Positions 1 to 13,189 of a stretch of DNA of 64,000 nt are shown here, piece after piece. The first letter of the stretch is position 1, and each line of letters opens with the position of its first letter. A program made the position numbers and the translations under genes. The DNA is from Centropus unirufus (Eukaryota > Chordata > Aves > Cuculiformes > Centropidae): contig VYZI01000391.1 of the NCBI GenBank assembly GCA_013397695.1, forward strand, positions 103,583 through 167,582, read 5' to 3'. The notes under the pieces are model-generated. The model ran no database searches. It was not told the origin of the DNA and saw nothing but the letters and a program-made list of their open reading frames with translations.

Positions 1-3000
1 TTTGACACTTCCACAAACTGAACTGGATAGTCTTAGTTTGCATCTGCTGTGGTTTAGCCTTCTGTCTTAGGATACAGTTAGAGAGAAAAAAATGCAAATT
101 TACAAGTCTGTATGCAAGTTTTTCTACATGCTGGGAGTATCTTATGTCCCATTAATGTCAAAGGATACCTCTTCAGTGTAGTCGATGGAGTCTAAACAGT
201 GATGGCATTGTCCTGAAGAGAGTAATTGAATCATGTCTAAATCATCCTCGCAGATGCATGTCTTTTTCTTTGGTTTTGTTGTTTTGTTTAATGATTCTGT
301 TTCCAATACAAATAAGGAAACAAACTATTTGCCCAGTCCTTCTGTAAATACACACAGTAACCACCGCTGGTTCTTCACAGGGAATTGGAGATCATAGACA
401 GAATAAAATATTGTTAAAAGGAGTGAAATATCAACCTTGCAGAGGTAGCACCACTACCTGATTTTCACTCCTGAACGCAGCCAACATACTGTCCACACAG
501 AGTATAAAATTGCGTGACAGCCTAACAATTACCTTCAGGAAAAAAATTGTCACTGATCGTTCTATAGATTTATTTAAAAAGTGGGTTAATGCTCGCCTTT
601 TAGCTCCATTTATTTTTCATTCTTTTCCATTCGTATGATGCAACCACTTATAGCTACACTTATTGTGTTTCAGCATTCAGATGCTTAAATTTCACTTCTT
701 TACTATTTTGAGGATTTTCTACCAAAGGAAAGAAATAGTCACATAGTTGGGCTTCACCACACCAATTAAAAAATATACTTCCAAAGGTTTCTTCTTGTCC
801 CTGTTTTAGCTTTTACTTCTTAGATTATAGAGCTGGCTGTGCTGATTTTTTTATGACAAAGTTCAAATGGATAGAAACCAGAACTGAACTCCAGTTGCTG
901 CCACTGATTTAATTTCTTTCCAATCTACTTTTCCAGGAGATGAGTACATCAGAATACAGTCACTGCTGCATTCCAGCTGCATTGAATACAGCAGAAAACT
1001 GAACTGGAGAAGTTCTCTAATTTTGCAATTTTCAGTCTTGCAATTTTCAGGCACATAGTTTCAGCATTTCGGTCTCTCTCAGACACCCTAACAAAAACCC
1101 AAAGAGATGCACTGTTGGGAGCTCAAAATAAAAGAAAGCAGATGCTAAATAACAAGAAAGCCTTTTTTACTTTTGGCCACAGTGAAATGCCATTGGAATT
1201 ACTTCATCCATTAATGTGTGGGTATTGTTTCCATCCTAAAAAGAGACTGATACATAAGAAAATTTCTAAAAGGACTTTCCTCTAAATTTTATGTTTATCT
1301 TAATTGTCTTCATATTTAACAATGCAGTTGGTGAATCTGACAGTCTATGCTCACACAATGGTGAGAGTGCATTTATACTACTGAAAAACAAAGATCAGTT
1401 AGAAGCAAAAACAAATCAATCTCCAGAATCATTATATTTAAATATGCTTTTATTTAGAAATATCACCATGGAAGAACAAGAACTGTAATACCATTTATAG
1501 ATCTGCTTGCACTGAATTTGTTTGGCCTTAGAGCAGATTTTCTTGGAGAATTAGCTCAATCATTGTACTTGCAAAAGTATAAATCTGAGACTGCAAACTG
1601 CTGAGATGGAAGCCCCTGTATAAAACTATTGTCTATGAAGTCTCCTTGCAAATCTTTGGGTAGTCCTCTTGGGTTTTCCCATATATGACCATCAGCACAA
1701 AAACACAAAACAAAGAGCCCATGCATTCCTAATGTTCACTAAACAAAAACTTCTTCATAAATATATGGGGGACTGTGCACAAGAATCTCTCTCTAATTGA
1801 CATTACTAAAGGCCCTGTCTTCAAGTTTAATTTAATCTTTCTCATAATAGAGTCAAATAAAGTAATTCTTTCCCATACTGGGGTATAAAATATTTGCAAA
1901 CTAACCAAATTTTATATATTATATCAATAGAGCCTAATTTTGCACGTGTATACTGCATTGTAAATCAGAAGGGATCACTATATCTAAATTGTAAATAACT
2001 GAACTGCTTACACTTAAGCTTCTGCACATACATCTCAGACTACATTTCAGATAATGTCAAGCTAGGATGAGGCATAAGTATCATACCATACCCTTATTAA
2101 TCTAACAGATATCTCATGAACCTCTGGCTCTTTTAAGTTCTTATTAAATCACATGGTTATAGTAAAAAGAAAGTAAACATGGTGTTCTTGTTCCTGCCCT
2201 TTATGCAAATTTTTAACAGTGTCATTACAGTGAAACCACTAGACACACCTGCTGGACTTCCTTCTCAACCTCAGAGTGGGGGAAGAAAAGAGTTAAACAC
2301 TGGAGTTATCTAAAGCTTAAAGCTGAAGAAGGTTCTCTGGAGACACAGGTTTCAATCATTAAAAGAAAAAAGTCTTAGTGAAAAAATCGTAGTGCATGAT
2401 GTGGAGACTGCAGAACCAGTGTGGAGTGTGGCATGATTAATGTGCTGGTTCTACGTGAGTTAGCAGTGTCCAGGCTCCTTGTGCTAACCCAGCCTGCCAG
2501 AACTCAAATATTTACTCGAGGCTGCTAGAAACATTTAGACATCTCTGGCTAGAATCAGTAAGATGTAAATAACACATGAGACATTAAACCAGATCACATC
2601 TCCTGTTCTTCAGAATGAAAAAACCTCAGATATACTTCTAATCAAAGATTTTGGTCCTGTTTACTTCGTGGGAGGTAAATGTCACTTTCTGTAGTGCAGG
2701 GAAAATACATTGGCATTATGGTAGCACTTGCAACATCTTGAAAAGCATGTCATTCTAGACAATACTCATTAGGCTTCAGGGATTCACAACTTCTTATGGT
2801 CTATCTGACGTGCTAGGATGGTCCTTGTAACTGCATCCATACCTGAAAAAAAAATAAAACTTATCCTCTCCACAGCCAGAAAAGTCCTCCAGTTATATTC
2901 TCAAATCTCTACCTGCTATGTGGGACTTATTTCACACGTCAAATGCTACTGAGAGAATGGCAGGTTAATTTCTCTTGTTCCTAAAAACTTATTGTTCACT

Positions 3001-4690
3001 ATGTTTTTATAGAGCCTTTACTATTTTCCTAATTTGAAATAAAAATCATCCAGTCAAACATATCCATGTTTGATGTTTTGGGGGCAGAGTAAATGATAAC
3101 TCCCTGTGAGAATACCAGCAGTCAACAGAGAAGGAACAAGACCCTTTTAATATTGTGCTGTCATAAAGAAGTGGTATTTGATAATTCTGTATAACTCAAG
3201 ATAATAAAATGCTCCAGAAGGAGCTGTACAAATAAGTTCTGATAAATTATGTTTTCATCTCTGTGTCATTATTTTTTTTCCTGAAATATTTATGGAAGGA
3301 TTATGATTTGCCTAAATCTATTTATTTATTTATTTGAAAAAAAGGTCTCCTTTAATTTCTTTATATTATTATTGTTACATAGATTTAATTTATGTTTGCC
3401 TCGCAAGTATTTAAAGATTATAAAAACAGACACACTTACACTTTGTATTTGGTCAACTGTGCACATCTGTCTCTGACTCTGTATGCAATATGCATTCAAG
3501 AGTTTGAATATTAGTGGCTTTGCAGAAGATACCAAAACACCAAGACATGTATCAGTTTCAAAGGAAAATTCTTTTCAGGTTTGAAAAATATTTGGTCTAT
3601 TTTTAAGAACATTAAAAAGTTTCAATATATTTTTTCCAGTAATGCTGAAGACTTATGAGTGGCTACTGACATTAAATATTGACTGTTCTTCTGTCTATGT
3701 GTTAGGATTTGTTGGATGCCCTAATCAAATTGCAGCTTGAGAGATTTTACATCCTTCAATTTTACACTGCTGTTACAATGTATTTTTTCTACCATTCCAA
3801 TTACTACTAGCTGATGAACTTTACTGTTGAGAAAAAATATTTCTGAATTGTTTTGAAATGTTTCACAATCAAGTAGACATAAACAAAATGTGTTATTAAA
3901 CCTGAGAGAATGTCTTCCTTGTCAGATGATGTCTGAAAATAGTCAAAAAAACCCCAACACAATACACAGTTAATTTTTAAAACAGTTATTTCTGTATCAG
4001 TTCTCAGGTTAAAATACAATAAAATAAAATAACCCCCAATTTTACATGTCAGTCACTGTTTTGCCATGAGTTTCTTCACACTGACAAAATTTACAGCCAA
4101 TGGATCAAGGACTGTTGAGTAGTAGCTGAAGCTAAACAAGTGCATAAGTGAATGATATGGTGAAAGAGCATCTAACACTTACTAAATTCAAACTCAATTC
4201 TGCAACCTTCTGTATCTCATTTAAAGTATACCAAACTGTTGCCAAAGATTTTGACAACTTAAATTAGTACAGTTTCCTAGCTAATAGGATACCTATTTTG
4301 AAGACTAGACATCAAAGCCTTCTCTGTTTGCAAAATAAATAGATCCTACTCTTTTCCAATCATTTTTCAATATGTCAGGATTTATATAGATAATTCCTTA
4401 GACGGAGGCTCGCTGCTCCCTCAGTTATACATTCTAAACAGTTTTGTATTATTTAATAAGCTAATGTTTACTCTCTTTTCTTTCAAAATACAGAAGAAAT
4501 GATGGTGGGACGGCTCACAGGCAACTAGACATAAAACATATCCATCAATTTCAAAATAGAAATAAATACAGTATGTATGTTACATTCATTAAGACACCAC
4601 TGTGTTCTATCTCCTTTGTCATTTAAATGTAATTCTTGAGAATGAACCTGCATCACTACTCTTTAGGAGTACAGCTGGGATTAGTATAAT
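1..4690. other. Unique AT-rich non-coding DNA
   Basis: No gene, RNA or clear transposon was seen here. Open frames are short (70 codons or fewer) and read as chance. Small features are a (TTTA)n run at 3320-3335 and a stretch near 1930-1990 with a faint resemblance to an old amniote repeat (a 'CCTAATTTTGCAC' start followed by 'GTAAATCAG'). That resemblance is too weak to annotate separately. Confidence 0.6.
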
Positions 4691-4699
4691 ATGATTCAC

Positions 4700-5120
4700 A
4701 AAGGATGCCCAGGAGAACATTTCTGATACGAAATGCTAGCTTCCTGTGGTCTTGTTGCCGGAAGTCTGCTGTGCTGGACTCATTTTCCACCAGGCAACCG
4801 TTCTACTCAGACAGACACCCCACCAGTCCCAGCACCAGCTCTCATGAACACTACAACTACTCAGTGTATGGAGCCAAACTGGAGCGCTCTATCTCAAAAG
4901 ACTGTCAAAAGCCACTGCCAGATTGTGACAGAAGAGGCACTGAAACCATGACATCAGCACCAGACATCACCAACAGAGAACACCCTCAGACATCATCAAC
5001 CATCACAAGCACAGCAGCTGCACAAACAGCTACTCAACCTAAATTCAACTCATATCTATGAGATACACAGTAGCCCACCATCAAAAGTCTCAGATTATTT
5101 GGGTTCCAGAAGTTCATACT
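4700..5120 (+). other. CA-rich patch open in two overlapping frames
   Basis: This block is visibly richer in C and A than its surroundings and is open in two plus-strand frames. The first runs 4705-5061 for 118 codons and is rich in Ser, Thr and Pro. The second starts at 4733 and is closed by one TGA at 4949-4951; without that stop it would continue to about 5120. I recognise no domain, signal peptide or family in either frame. An upstream splice acceptor and a downstream donor are not obvious. It could be a decayed exon, a fragment of an old retrocopy or transposon, or simply stop-poor composition. Two frames being open at once favours composition as the cause. Confidence 0.3.
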
Positions 5121-7587
5121 GAAAAACTCATATACAGTATGAAATTATTCAAGATCAAAGAATAGAGGTCATATTCTGACTGTATGTTACAAAGCTATCT
5201 CACGTTAATTTTTTGCAGCAGATCATAATCTGTTTTATGGGCTAGTACTATAGAAAGCTTATCCCTCTTTCAAGCAGGTGGTGAAATGATGTCACAAATT
5301 AAAAAAAATGGATAAAAAAAGCATTGTAAAGCAGTGAGAAGAAAAGGAAGAAAAACAAATCTGTTTTTTCATGGTACAATAGTACCTTTAACTTCAGGAT
5401 CTCAAAGCACTTTAGAAATCCTATAATTAAGCTTCTGACCTCTCCATATACTATGAAAGATTTTTGATAATTTTTAAGAAGAGATTAGAGAGAAAAAAGG
5501 TGAGCAGAAGATAAAATCGTGTTTGCTCATTTAATGCACATTGAGGAGAAAAATACGCACAGCTTAATAACTGTTTTATTTTAATTGTTCATACAGAGAT
5601 ATCTTTCTCCTTGTCACCCTAAGGGGTAGTTACATTTCAAAGTAGGGTTCATCCACAGGATGGTAGGCTGCTTCCATGTATGTTCCCTTTCCCACATCTT
5701 TCAGCATTTTACAGAACATTCTTAAGTTCACTTTTCATCTACTGTTCTCTTCTAATTTAGTGCTTCAATTCACCTCCTTGACATACTTTTGCTTTCTCAA
5801 GTGCGTGTCAGGTTTTTTTGTTGTTGTTGTAGTTGTTATGATTGTGTGAACCATTCTCAATTGACAGGAGAAAAAGAGAGATGAGATGCATTGCAGCAAC
5901 TGAAGATTAAGGAATTTCATGTGAGATACTCTTCATACAAAACAAAATCCAATCATTGAACTACATGAAAGGAATTTGAGAAATAACAGCATTCTCTATA
6001 GTCATGAATTGCATGAAATTAAAGCTACAATCAAAATGATTTTGTTTTCTTAAAGAACCGTTTGTCCTTTCCTCTTCTCTATTATCTTGATCACCTACTA
6101 AGAAATCTTGTCAGAAGGGAACATTTTCATGTCAGAATACCCTATTTTTAGTCAACTGATTGGTTCTTTACTGAAGCAGAGGGCTAACTGCGTTTCAAAC
6201 TGGAAGAGACATCTGCAGACAAAAGAAGATTCCATTTATATTAGGGAAGATAGAAGTGACAGTATCTGTCTTTGCGCTCCATGAGTTCAATGACTGTCAG
6301 CAGGGGAGGGAAGTATTATCTCCCACCAAGCATTACAGACAGAAGTTCAGGGAAGGGTTTGTTTATATCCTTTATTTTTCTGCCTCTGTTTCTAAAGCAT
6401 CCTAAGTTCTATTTGAGTGGTTCTGGAGTTTTGCAGGGTTTTTTTGGGTGCGTTAGCCATTTAAGCTGCAAGACCCAAGGAGAGGAACTGTAGGTTTGTT
6501 ATGAGTTTGAGCATCATTGGGCACACCGAGAACTTAGTGGAGTTCTCTTACTGCTATAATGCAATCATTGTTTCAAAATAATATCAATAGTATAAAATTT
6601 TCTTAATTTACTTCAATTCGTGAAAAATTCCTCAGAAACATGATCCATCCGTACCTGTTGTACACTTTATCTTTGATGCAATACCAATCTTATCTCTTAT
6701 CAAAACAGAGGGTTCTCAGCACCTTGAAAATAAACAACTCTCCTGGGCACATCACTCTTCTTGGGCAACATGTTACAACAGTCTGCTCTGTGAAATGACC
6801 CAGAAAAACTAAAAGAACCCAGCATGATTTATTTTCTATAGCTGCCTTATCATATCTTCAGAAAAAAACTATTTTGAGACAGCAGCTGCATTAAGAGTTT
6901 TTGGTTATTTTTTTGGTTTATTTTCCTTTTTTCCATTGTCATTGGTACAAATACATTCAGTAGTTGACGACTATATAAAATGAATTTATTCAGATGCCAT
7001 CAGTGGCTGTTAAAAAAAAAGTTCAAATGCTAGATTCTGCCACAGAGTACGTTTATTAAAACTTGAGTTGGGTGTTTATGAAGAAGAACACCCTGATGTA
7101 ATCCCAGGGCAATTATACCCTCACAGTCTATGATCCACCTACACACTATGCACTTTTCATGTGCTCTTCACACGTGTTCCACACAGCAGCTGGTTCAATG
7201 GTATTTTGAAGGCTAGGATCTCCTTGCTGCTTATTTGATTTTCCTTGCTACCTCCAGGCATGCCAACTCTTTCCTTATCTTTTAAGCTGTCAATTGGTGT
7301 AGCTTCCTTATCTTCCAGTCAGGATTTGCTCCTGGGTCCCTTAAAGTTACAACTGTATTAGACGTATTTTTGATTTTCCTTATGATGTAAAATTGGTGGA
7401 CTTGAAATTATCACTGAAAGACTGAGTTCTTTAACCAGCTTCACAACTTAGCCCATGCCAGCCTCCCTCCCATCTGAACACAGACTTGCTGGTTACAGTT
7501 TCCTTTGCATTGAAGTTAATGTTAGTACTTCCCCACATGTAACCAAGAAATAGAGGCTGAGAGACAAAGAGCAGCATTTTGTGGTAA
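5121..7587. other. Unique non-coding DNA
   Basis: Unique AT-rich DNA apart from the SINE relic at 5397-5455 and a short GTT run at about 5819-5838. No gene is supported. The 73-codon frame at 6272-6493 has no recognisable content. Confidence 0.55.
5397..5455 (+). repeat. Ancient MIR/L3-type relic (fragment)
   Basis: The stretch contains 'GATCTCAAAGCACTTTA' followed by 'TTAAGCTTCTGACC'. This resembles the segment of old amniote SINE or LINE-tail repeats that reads roughly 'atctcaaagcactttac...ttaagcctcacaac'. Only about 60 bases are recognisable. The usual continuation through the 'cattttacagatg' core is missing. The assignment is from memory of the consensus and is tentative. Confidence 0.4.
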
Positions 7588-8240
7588 ACAGAGTTAAATC
7601 TAGTTGAAGGTCTGTCAAAAGTAGTGTTCCCTAGGGCTCAGTACTGAGGTCAGTCTTTTTAATACATACATCAGTGGTCTGGATAAAGGGATTGAGTTCT
7701 ACCTCAGTAAATTTGCAGAAGACAACAAGCTGGGCAGGAGTGTTAATCTGCTTGAAGGTAGGAAGGCTCTACAGAGAGAACTGGATGTGCTTAATCAATG
7801 GGCTGAGACCAACTGTAAGCAATTCAACAAGGTCACGTCCCCAGTTTTGCACTTGCACTTTGGTCACAATAAGCCCATGTAGCACTACAGGCTTGAGGAA
7901 GTGTGGCTAAAAAGTTTCCTGGTACAAAAGGACCTGGGGAGCTGTTTGACAGCTGGCTGAACATGAGCCAGCAGTGTGCCCAGGTGGCCAAGAAATCCAC
8001 TAGCATCCCAGCTTGTATCAGAAATGGCGTGGCCAGCAGGAGCAGGAAAGTGTTTGTGCCCCTATATTTGGTGCTGTGCAAGCCACATGGTGAATACCAT
8101 GTTCAGTTGGGGCCTCTCAGTACCAGGAAGATATTTATCTGCTGGAGCAAATCCACAGGAGAGCAACAAAGTGGTTGAAGAGTCTGGAGCACAAGTCTTA
8201 TGAGTACTGGCTGAGGGAATTGGGTTTGTTTTGTTTTAGC
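7588..8240 (+). mobile_element. CR1 LINE fragment, 3' part of ORF2, truncated at both ends
   Basis: CR1 is the dominant avian non-LTR retrotransposon. This piece starts in the reverse-transcriptase region ('GTTCCCTAGGGCTCAGTACTG', then a stretch equivalent to 'LFNxxINGLD' and 'FAxDxKLG'). It runs through the conserved 'AACATGAGCCAGCAGTGTGC' and 'GTGGCCAAGAA' segments and stops near 'GCTGAGGGAATTGGGTTTG'. The terminal 3' untranslated region and short-repeat tail are missing, so it was truncated or deleted at that end too. Frames are broken by substitutions and small indels; the 60-90 codon frames across it are remnants. It cannot encode an active enzyme. Confidence 0.9.
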
Positions 8241-8965
8241 ATCCAGAATATATATAGGCATTTTCATTTGCAAAGGAGTTGTTGTCTTCCCTCCACGGTT
8301 TAGCAGCATTAAATAGAGGACAGTTCAAGTTCTAGGTCGGACTCTGCAGATGGATTGATTTTACATCAAATATCAAAGCTATGTTATTTTGTCCTTACTA
8401 CAAATGTAAATAAAGCAAATAAATGTAAATAAAGTAAATCATAGGGCACAGAAATCTCACAATTTTTAAAAAATATTATTTGCCAAAATTACTTTTTTTA
8501 AGAAAGGTTCTCCCTTCCTGGTACACACAAAGGTTATATTGGGTAGCAATAGCCTCTGTAAGTCCATATTCTACTGCATTCTTTTTCCCTCCTGTAGCTG
8601 ATCAAGAGTCAGAAGGAAGAACAAGTATTTTCTTAAAACAAAATGAAACATTAAGTAATAAGTTTACCTCTCTGACAGACTAAAAGATAATATATAGATT
8701 CCCCTATGTTACTGAATCAGTATTAACAGAAGTAAAGGTGACTTAGTTATGTAAACTCAGTGAAAAAGATAACAGAGAATCGAGAGTATACAAGCCAAGA
8801 GAGATTAAGTATCTCTATACTCTATCCCAATTTCTTTAAAAACAGTCACATAGTAAATGTGGCTTAAATTGTTTAGTTAAACAAACACAGAGGAAACATA
8901 CATACATTTACCCATGTGGAAAGAAATGCATCAACATGCACTCGTAAATATGTAGGTCTGTGTGT
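8241..8965. other. Unique non-coding DNA
   Basis: AT-rich DNA after the CR1 break, with a small repeated 'AAATGTAAATAAAG' around 8402-8436. No gene or transposon is recognised. Confidence 0.55.
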
Positions 8966-9248
8966 TCACAAAGCAAGAAGGAACAAGAGAAAGGGAAGGA
9001 CATTTACAGTTCTGTGTTGTTTTCCCTTGATATATGAAACCCTAAAAGTCTGGCTGTGAGTTACAAATCCAGCACTGACAGCAGAAATGCTCCCACTATC
9101 CAGGCAGGTTCCTGCAGCAGAGAGATGTTGGTCCTGCTTTCTTTGCTGGAAGTGGTTCTGAAGAGCTTTGGCATTCTGGGCAGCAGCAAGCAGAGCCTCT
9201 GAACCAACCACTGGAATTTCACTCATGTGTCTTTCACGCATCTTCTTG
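8966..9248 (-). other. Possible isolated exon (unconfirmed)
   Basis: A minus-strand frame stays open for about 94 codons from 9248 down to 8966. The first 50 or so residues look protein-like rather than random, with an Ala-Leu-Gln-rich stretch ('SEALLAAAQNAKALQNHF') after a basic start. Just upstream on the same strand is a plausible splice acceptor: a pyrimidine-rich run (complement of about 9268-9290) and an AG at 9249-9250. I see no good GT donor inside or at the end of the frame, and I recognise no family. It may be a terminal or non-coding exon, a decayed exon, or chance. The ATG at 9254-9256 lies upstream of the acceptor, so it would not be the true start if this were an exon. Confidence 0.25.
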
Positions 9249-9256
9249 CTGAGCAT

Positions 9257-12200
9257 TAAAGATCATAACAGAAGAAGGAAAAGCAATGAGACTGGAAAAC
9301 AGGAAAAGCTAGTGATTTTCTGTGTTTCAGATTTGTTTTCTACATTGGTATGAATATTTGAAATGAGTGAGAACAGAAGCTTTGTAGTCAATCAAAGAAA
9401 TACGGTATCTGCTGTTATTGATGCAGACCTGTCATCTTTTGGGGGAGTTATCTGTAATATTATTAGTGGATATAGCTCAACCAATAAATACTGTGCTGCC
9501 TCAGCCTTCCTGAGAAAGTCCTACCTGTGCAGGCCATGATAGATTGGTTTGTCACCTTTTCTAGTTCACATTGCAGAGATCTCGCCTCTTACCTTCATCA
9601 TTCCTCCTCCCCTATTCCCACCCCCTCCAAGCCCTTTCCATTTGGCTTTCACAGAAGTCATTCATTGTATCAGCAACTCCCCTTTAATCAGAGCACTACT
9701 CCCGTCTGAACTAGCTGGTTAAATGACTGAGGGTCCATTAAGTGAATTATTTCAAGCTCTTGTCCCTTTCACAAATCTGCCCCTAAAGCAACACAGTAAG
9801 TAATAAATTTGAAGTGCCTCTCAGTACGGTCAGGGAAGCAGACTGCACTTTACAGCTAGCAATTAGCCTTAGGGCTTCAGGTATTTTTCTTTCCGCACCA
9901 CAAATGAATTTGGGTTTTTTAAAGGAATATACAGGCCATGCCCAGAGCTCAGTACCTGACCCTGATGGCTTTTCTTCAAATTCAGTCCCCTGGTTTATAG
10001 TATCTTATTATATGGTGACATTCTGTAAGATTTTCTATTGACTGAATGATGGGGCATTCTGGGAAATTATGATTCAACAAGACCAAATATCAGACAGGTT
10101 CAGTGCCTTTTCCACACATCTGTAATGTCCTTCCACCTAGGCAGGTTCACATAGCTTTGAGAAGCACAGGGGAGCATGAGACAAGGATGTATAAGGTGCC
10201 TTTTAAGAACCAAATTACCCTTTAAATTTAATAAATAACAGGATTTCTGCATTGTGGGTGTGCAGCATACACCTAGGAGCATGTGAAAGAATATTTTTAT
10301 TTAGCTGTGTAATGTCAAACAGTTGAGCAGCTTGGTCTCCAACTGTAGGATGTTGAAAGAATGACAGACCAGTTACTTGTCTACTCAGTATAGCATGCTG
10401 TGTGCAAAATTTAGATTTTCACTGTTTTCTTTCTCAGCATTTTAATTTGATTCTTTTTATCCCTTTTCCATTCTCTTCCTTTCTACCAGAATTTATTTTG
10501 TAATTTCTATTAACAAGTTCACCAACATTCTATTGGCCTTCTCCCTCCCTTACATGCAACTTTATTTCTTTTTTCCCCTTCGGACTATGCAGGTAGGAAT
10601 AATCCTTTTATCTCTACTTTGGTTATATCTTGTAGTACTTTGTTCTCCTCTGTTTCTTTTTACAGTTCAGTTCATATGATTTGTGATGCAGCTTTTATCA
10701 GCTTCACAAGTACTGTTGCTATTGCTAGTTCCTGATCATCTGTTTATATGTCATGAAGTACAGCATGTGCTCTTGGCAGAACATCTGCAATTACTAGATA
10801 CTTTCTCATCTGAAAATGCAGAGTGTTACCAACACTGATATAATTGAATTGATCTATGGCTATGGACTGCAATTAGGTCTTTTCCCTGTGACAAAAGCCA
10901 TGAGGAAAAGAGGAAACATGACTGAGTGCAGTTTTGGGAAAAGACAGGTGAAGATTTCTTAGCAAGTCTCAGTGAAGAGTAGACTAGACATAACATACTA
11001 GAATCTTTCAATTTTGTTGTAATTAAAGGAGAATCTCTCCATATAAATGTGACAGAGAGGAGTTTATTTGGGCATCAGCATTAGTATTTTGTTTTGCTAG
11101 AAAGGTGAATAGAAAAATGACTGTTATTTTAGGGGATATTCTTCTGAGTTGCCAGTGACTTACTTCAAGGAATATTGCTCAATACCTAATAAAATTGTTG
11201 TGGAGACCATGAGGAGACCAAAATGTGTCCAAAATGTCAAGAAGTTTGAGTTGCTGTTGATCAATAATACAGGTGAATTCAAGATCAGTGCTGCCATTAT
11301 GAGTTTCAGTACACACAAGAATGGTTCTTGTTTAATTGTATACATGTATATACCTAAGATACATGAATCACTGATTTGTTACTAACTCAAATAACTATGC
11401 ACAATGATGAAGCTCTTACAGTTGTTTGACAGTGAAGTCCATATTCATCATACAGTTTTATCTCTCTGAAAATTCATTTTAAGAACTGAAAACAATCTTA
11501 AGACAGTGGTAACTGGAAAAACTGCTTAGAAAAACATTGAATTCCTTTTCATTAGCTATCACTTAAAATATTGCTGAACCAGCTTCCCCATCCTCTGCCA
11601 TACCAGGGATCATTCAAATAGATGGAATTCTTAATTAATAGCTGCTGCATCTGTCGCAACAACTATTGGTTTCATCCTTGATTACATCCTCCAAAAATAC
11701 CACCCAAGGTTGAGTTTTCAGAGAGCCTTCATCTGTGCAAGAGGGAAAATGTGCTGGGAGTTTCCTGCTGGGCTTTGGAGGTGTCACAGAATTGCACTGA
11801 AATGATAATTCATGTTTTTAATTACTTTTTGCCATCCCTCCTTGAGCCTACCAGTGGCACAGGGTGCATGAATGGTCATTTAACAATGTTATATTATATT
11901 TTTAAGGTATGTTGATCTACAGGACAGCCGATCTGTAGCAGACTTTTCTACATTCTTCCCAATTGTCACTATTTATGATTTAGCCTAATCTAGCCCACAG
12001 GACTGCAGCAAGTTTTCTTTCATTGTTATCTGGATGGAAGTTCTCAATTTCTGACATTTTCAGCCCTTAGAGAGCTCCCAGGTGGTTTTAAAGCTTTTAC
12101 ATATCCTTGTCATTAACTGCAATTGATTAACTTTCTCCTTCTGACATGTTCCTCATCAGTTCCAACACATCTTTCATTCTCTCATGCAAATACTTTTTTC

Positions 12201-13004
12201 CCTTTATCTCTGTTAGAAATCACAAGTGGCAGGTGTGGGAGTAAAAAGTTGCCTTGATGAACTCTCAAGCTTTTCTATTACCACCTAAAAATCCTGGCCT
12301 TTCAAAAATCTTTCTATGATTGTCTTTCCATCTCCTTTTTTTCAGCTGTCTGCTCTTTATGACCCCAATATGGTTCTATTATTTATACTAAAATTGATAA
12401 GCACACTTCTAGCATTTATCATCAGCTCCTCACAGTACTATTTTCACAAGCTCTGTTTGCTTTCTGCCATTACAATGTTTGCAAGTTTGCCGTGTCTCAG
12501 GGCAATGATTTGGGAATATTCCAGTCACTCTAGATATCATCAGAAAAGCTAACCTTGTAGTTTTCACTTCATTGTTAGGAGGACATTTCTGTGTTCAACC
12601 ATTGAAAATTCCATTTTCTAAATATCATAATGATATGAGGACCTGGATTCTACTAAAATTGGAATAATTACTTTTTGCCTTCTTAAAATCACTCATTTGA
12701 ATTCCCAGCGGATAAAGCAAATCCCCATGCCTTGTTCTGAAGAGTGGGGCTTAACAATCAACTTATATAGAATAGCTACTTACTTAGAACACTTAGAACA
12801 CAACTGCAAATCTGGAACATTTTATTGTGTCAGTATTGGCTAATTTCAGACTCAGCAGAGACTATAATTCATAGGGAAATGAACTGTTGCTCACAGTTCG
12901 CACACTATATACCAGTGGTGTTGTAATTGTCTCCTCCCTGATGCTTTTATTAAGGAAAAAGTACAGTGGGGCTGTTCACAAAAGAAGTGTTCCTCAGACT
13001 CAGA
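9257..13004. other. Unique non-coding DNA
   Basis: No gene or recognised transposon. There is a pyrimidine-rich zone at about 10430-10580. Frames of 60-78 codons (for example 11149-11385 and 12316-12552) have no recognisable content and AT-rich, random-looking translations. Confidence 0.55.
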
Positions 13005-13156
13005 CGGAGAGAAGAGTCAGATCTGTCATTAAGCAGGAGCGTAGATGTACCCAGGATAATTTCTAAAGATAAGAAGCCGCAGACAGACGTCAATAGTAAA
13101 AATAATAACACTGTTTACAATCTAGTTGTTCACGCTAACGACATGTTCGAGAAGCG
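13005..13156. promoter_or_regulatory. CpG-dense patch in CpG-poor DNA (candidate conserved element)
   Basis: Eight CpG dinucleotides fall in 152 bases (13005, 13040, 13078, 13088, 13133, 13139, 13148, 13155), whereas the flanks carry very few. The patch includes a CRE-like 'GACGTCA' core at about 13087-13093 and a forkhead-type 'TGTTTAC' at about 13112-13118. A 71-codon plus-strand frame (12966-13181) spans it and is not obviously random, but I know no matching family. The patch may be a constrained enhancer or an exon; retained CpGs hint at low germline methylation or selection. This is an inference without any alignment. Confidence 0.3.
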
Positions 13157-13189
13157 AATGCCAATTATTACCAGCATTTAAATCAATGA

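Noticed and set aside
1930..1990. Possible ancient amniote repeat
   Set aside because: Only two short landmarks match a remembered pattern; too weak to annotate without a search.
7674..8309. Cluster of 60-90 codon frames on both strands
   Set aside because: They are broken remnants and shadows of the CR1 fragment at 7588-8240.
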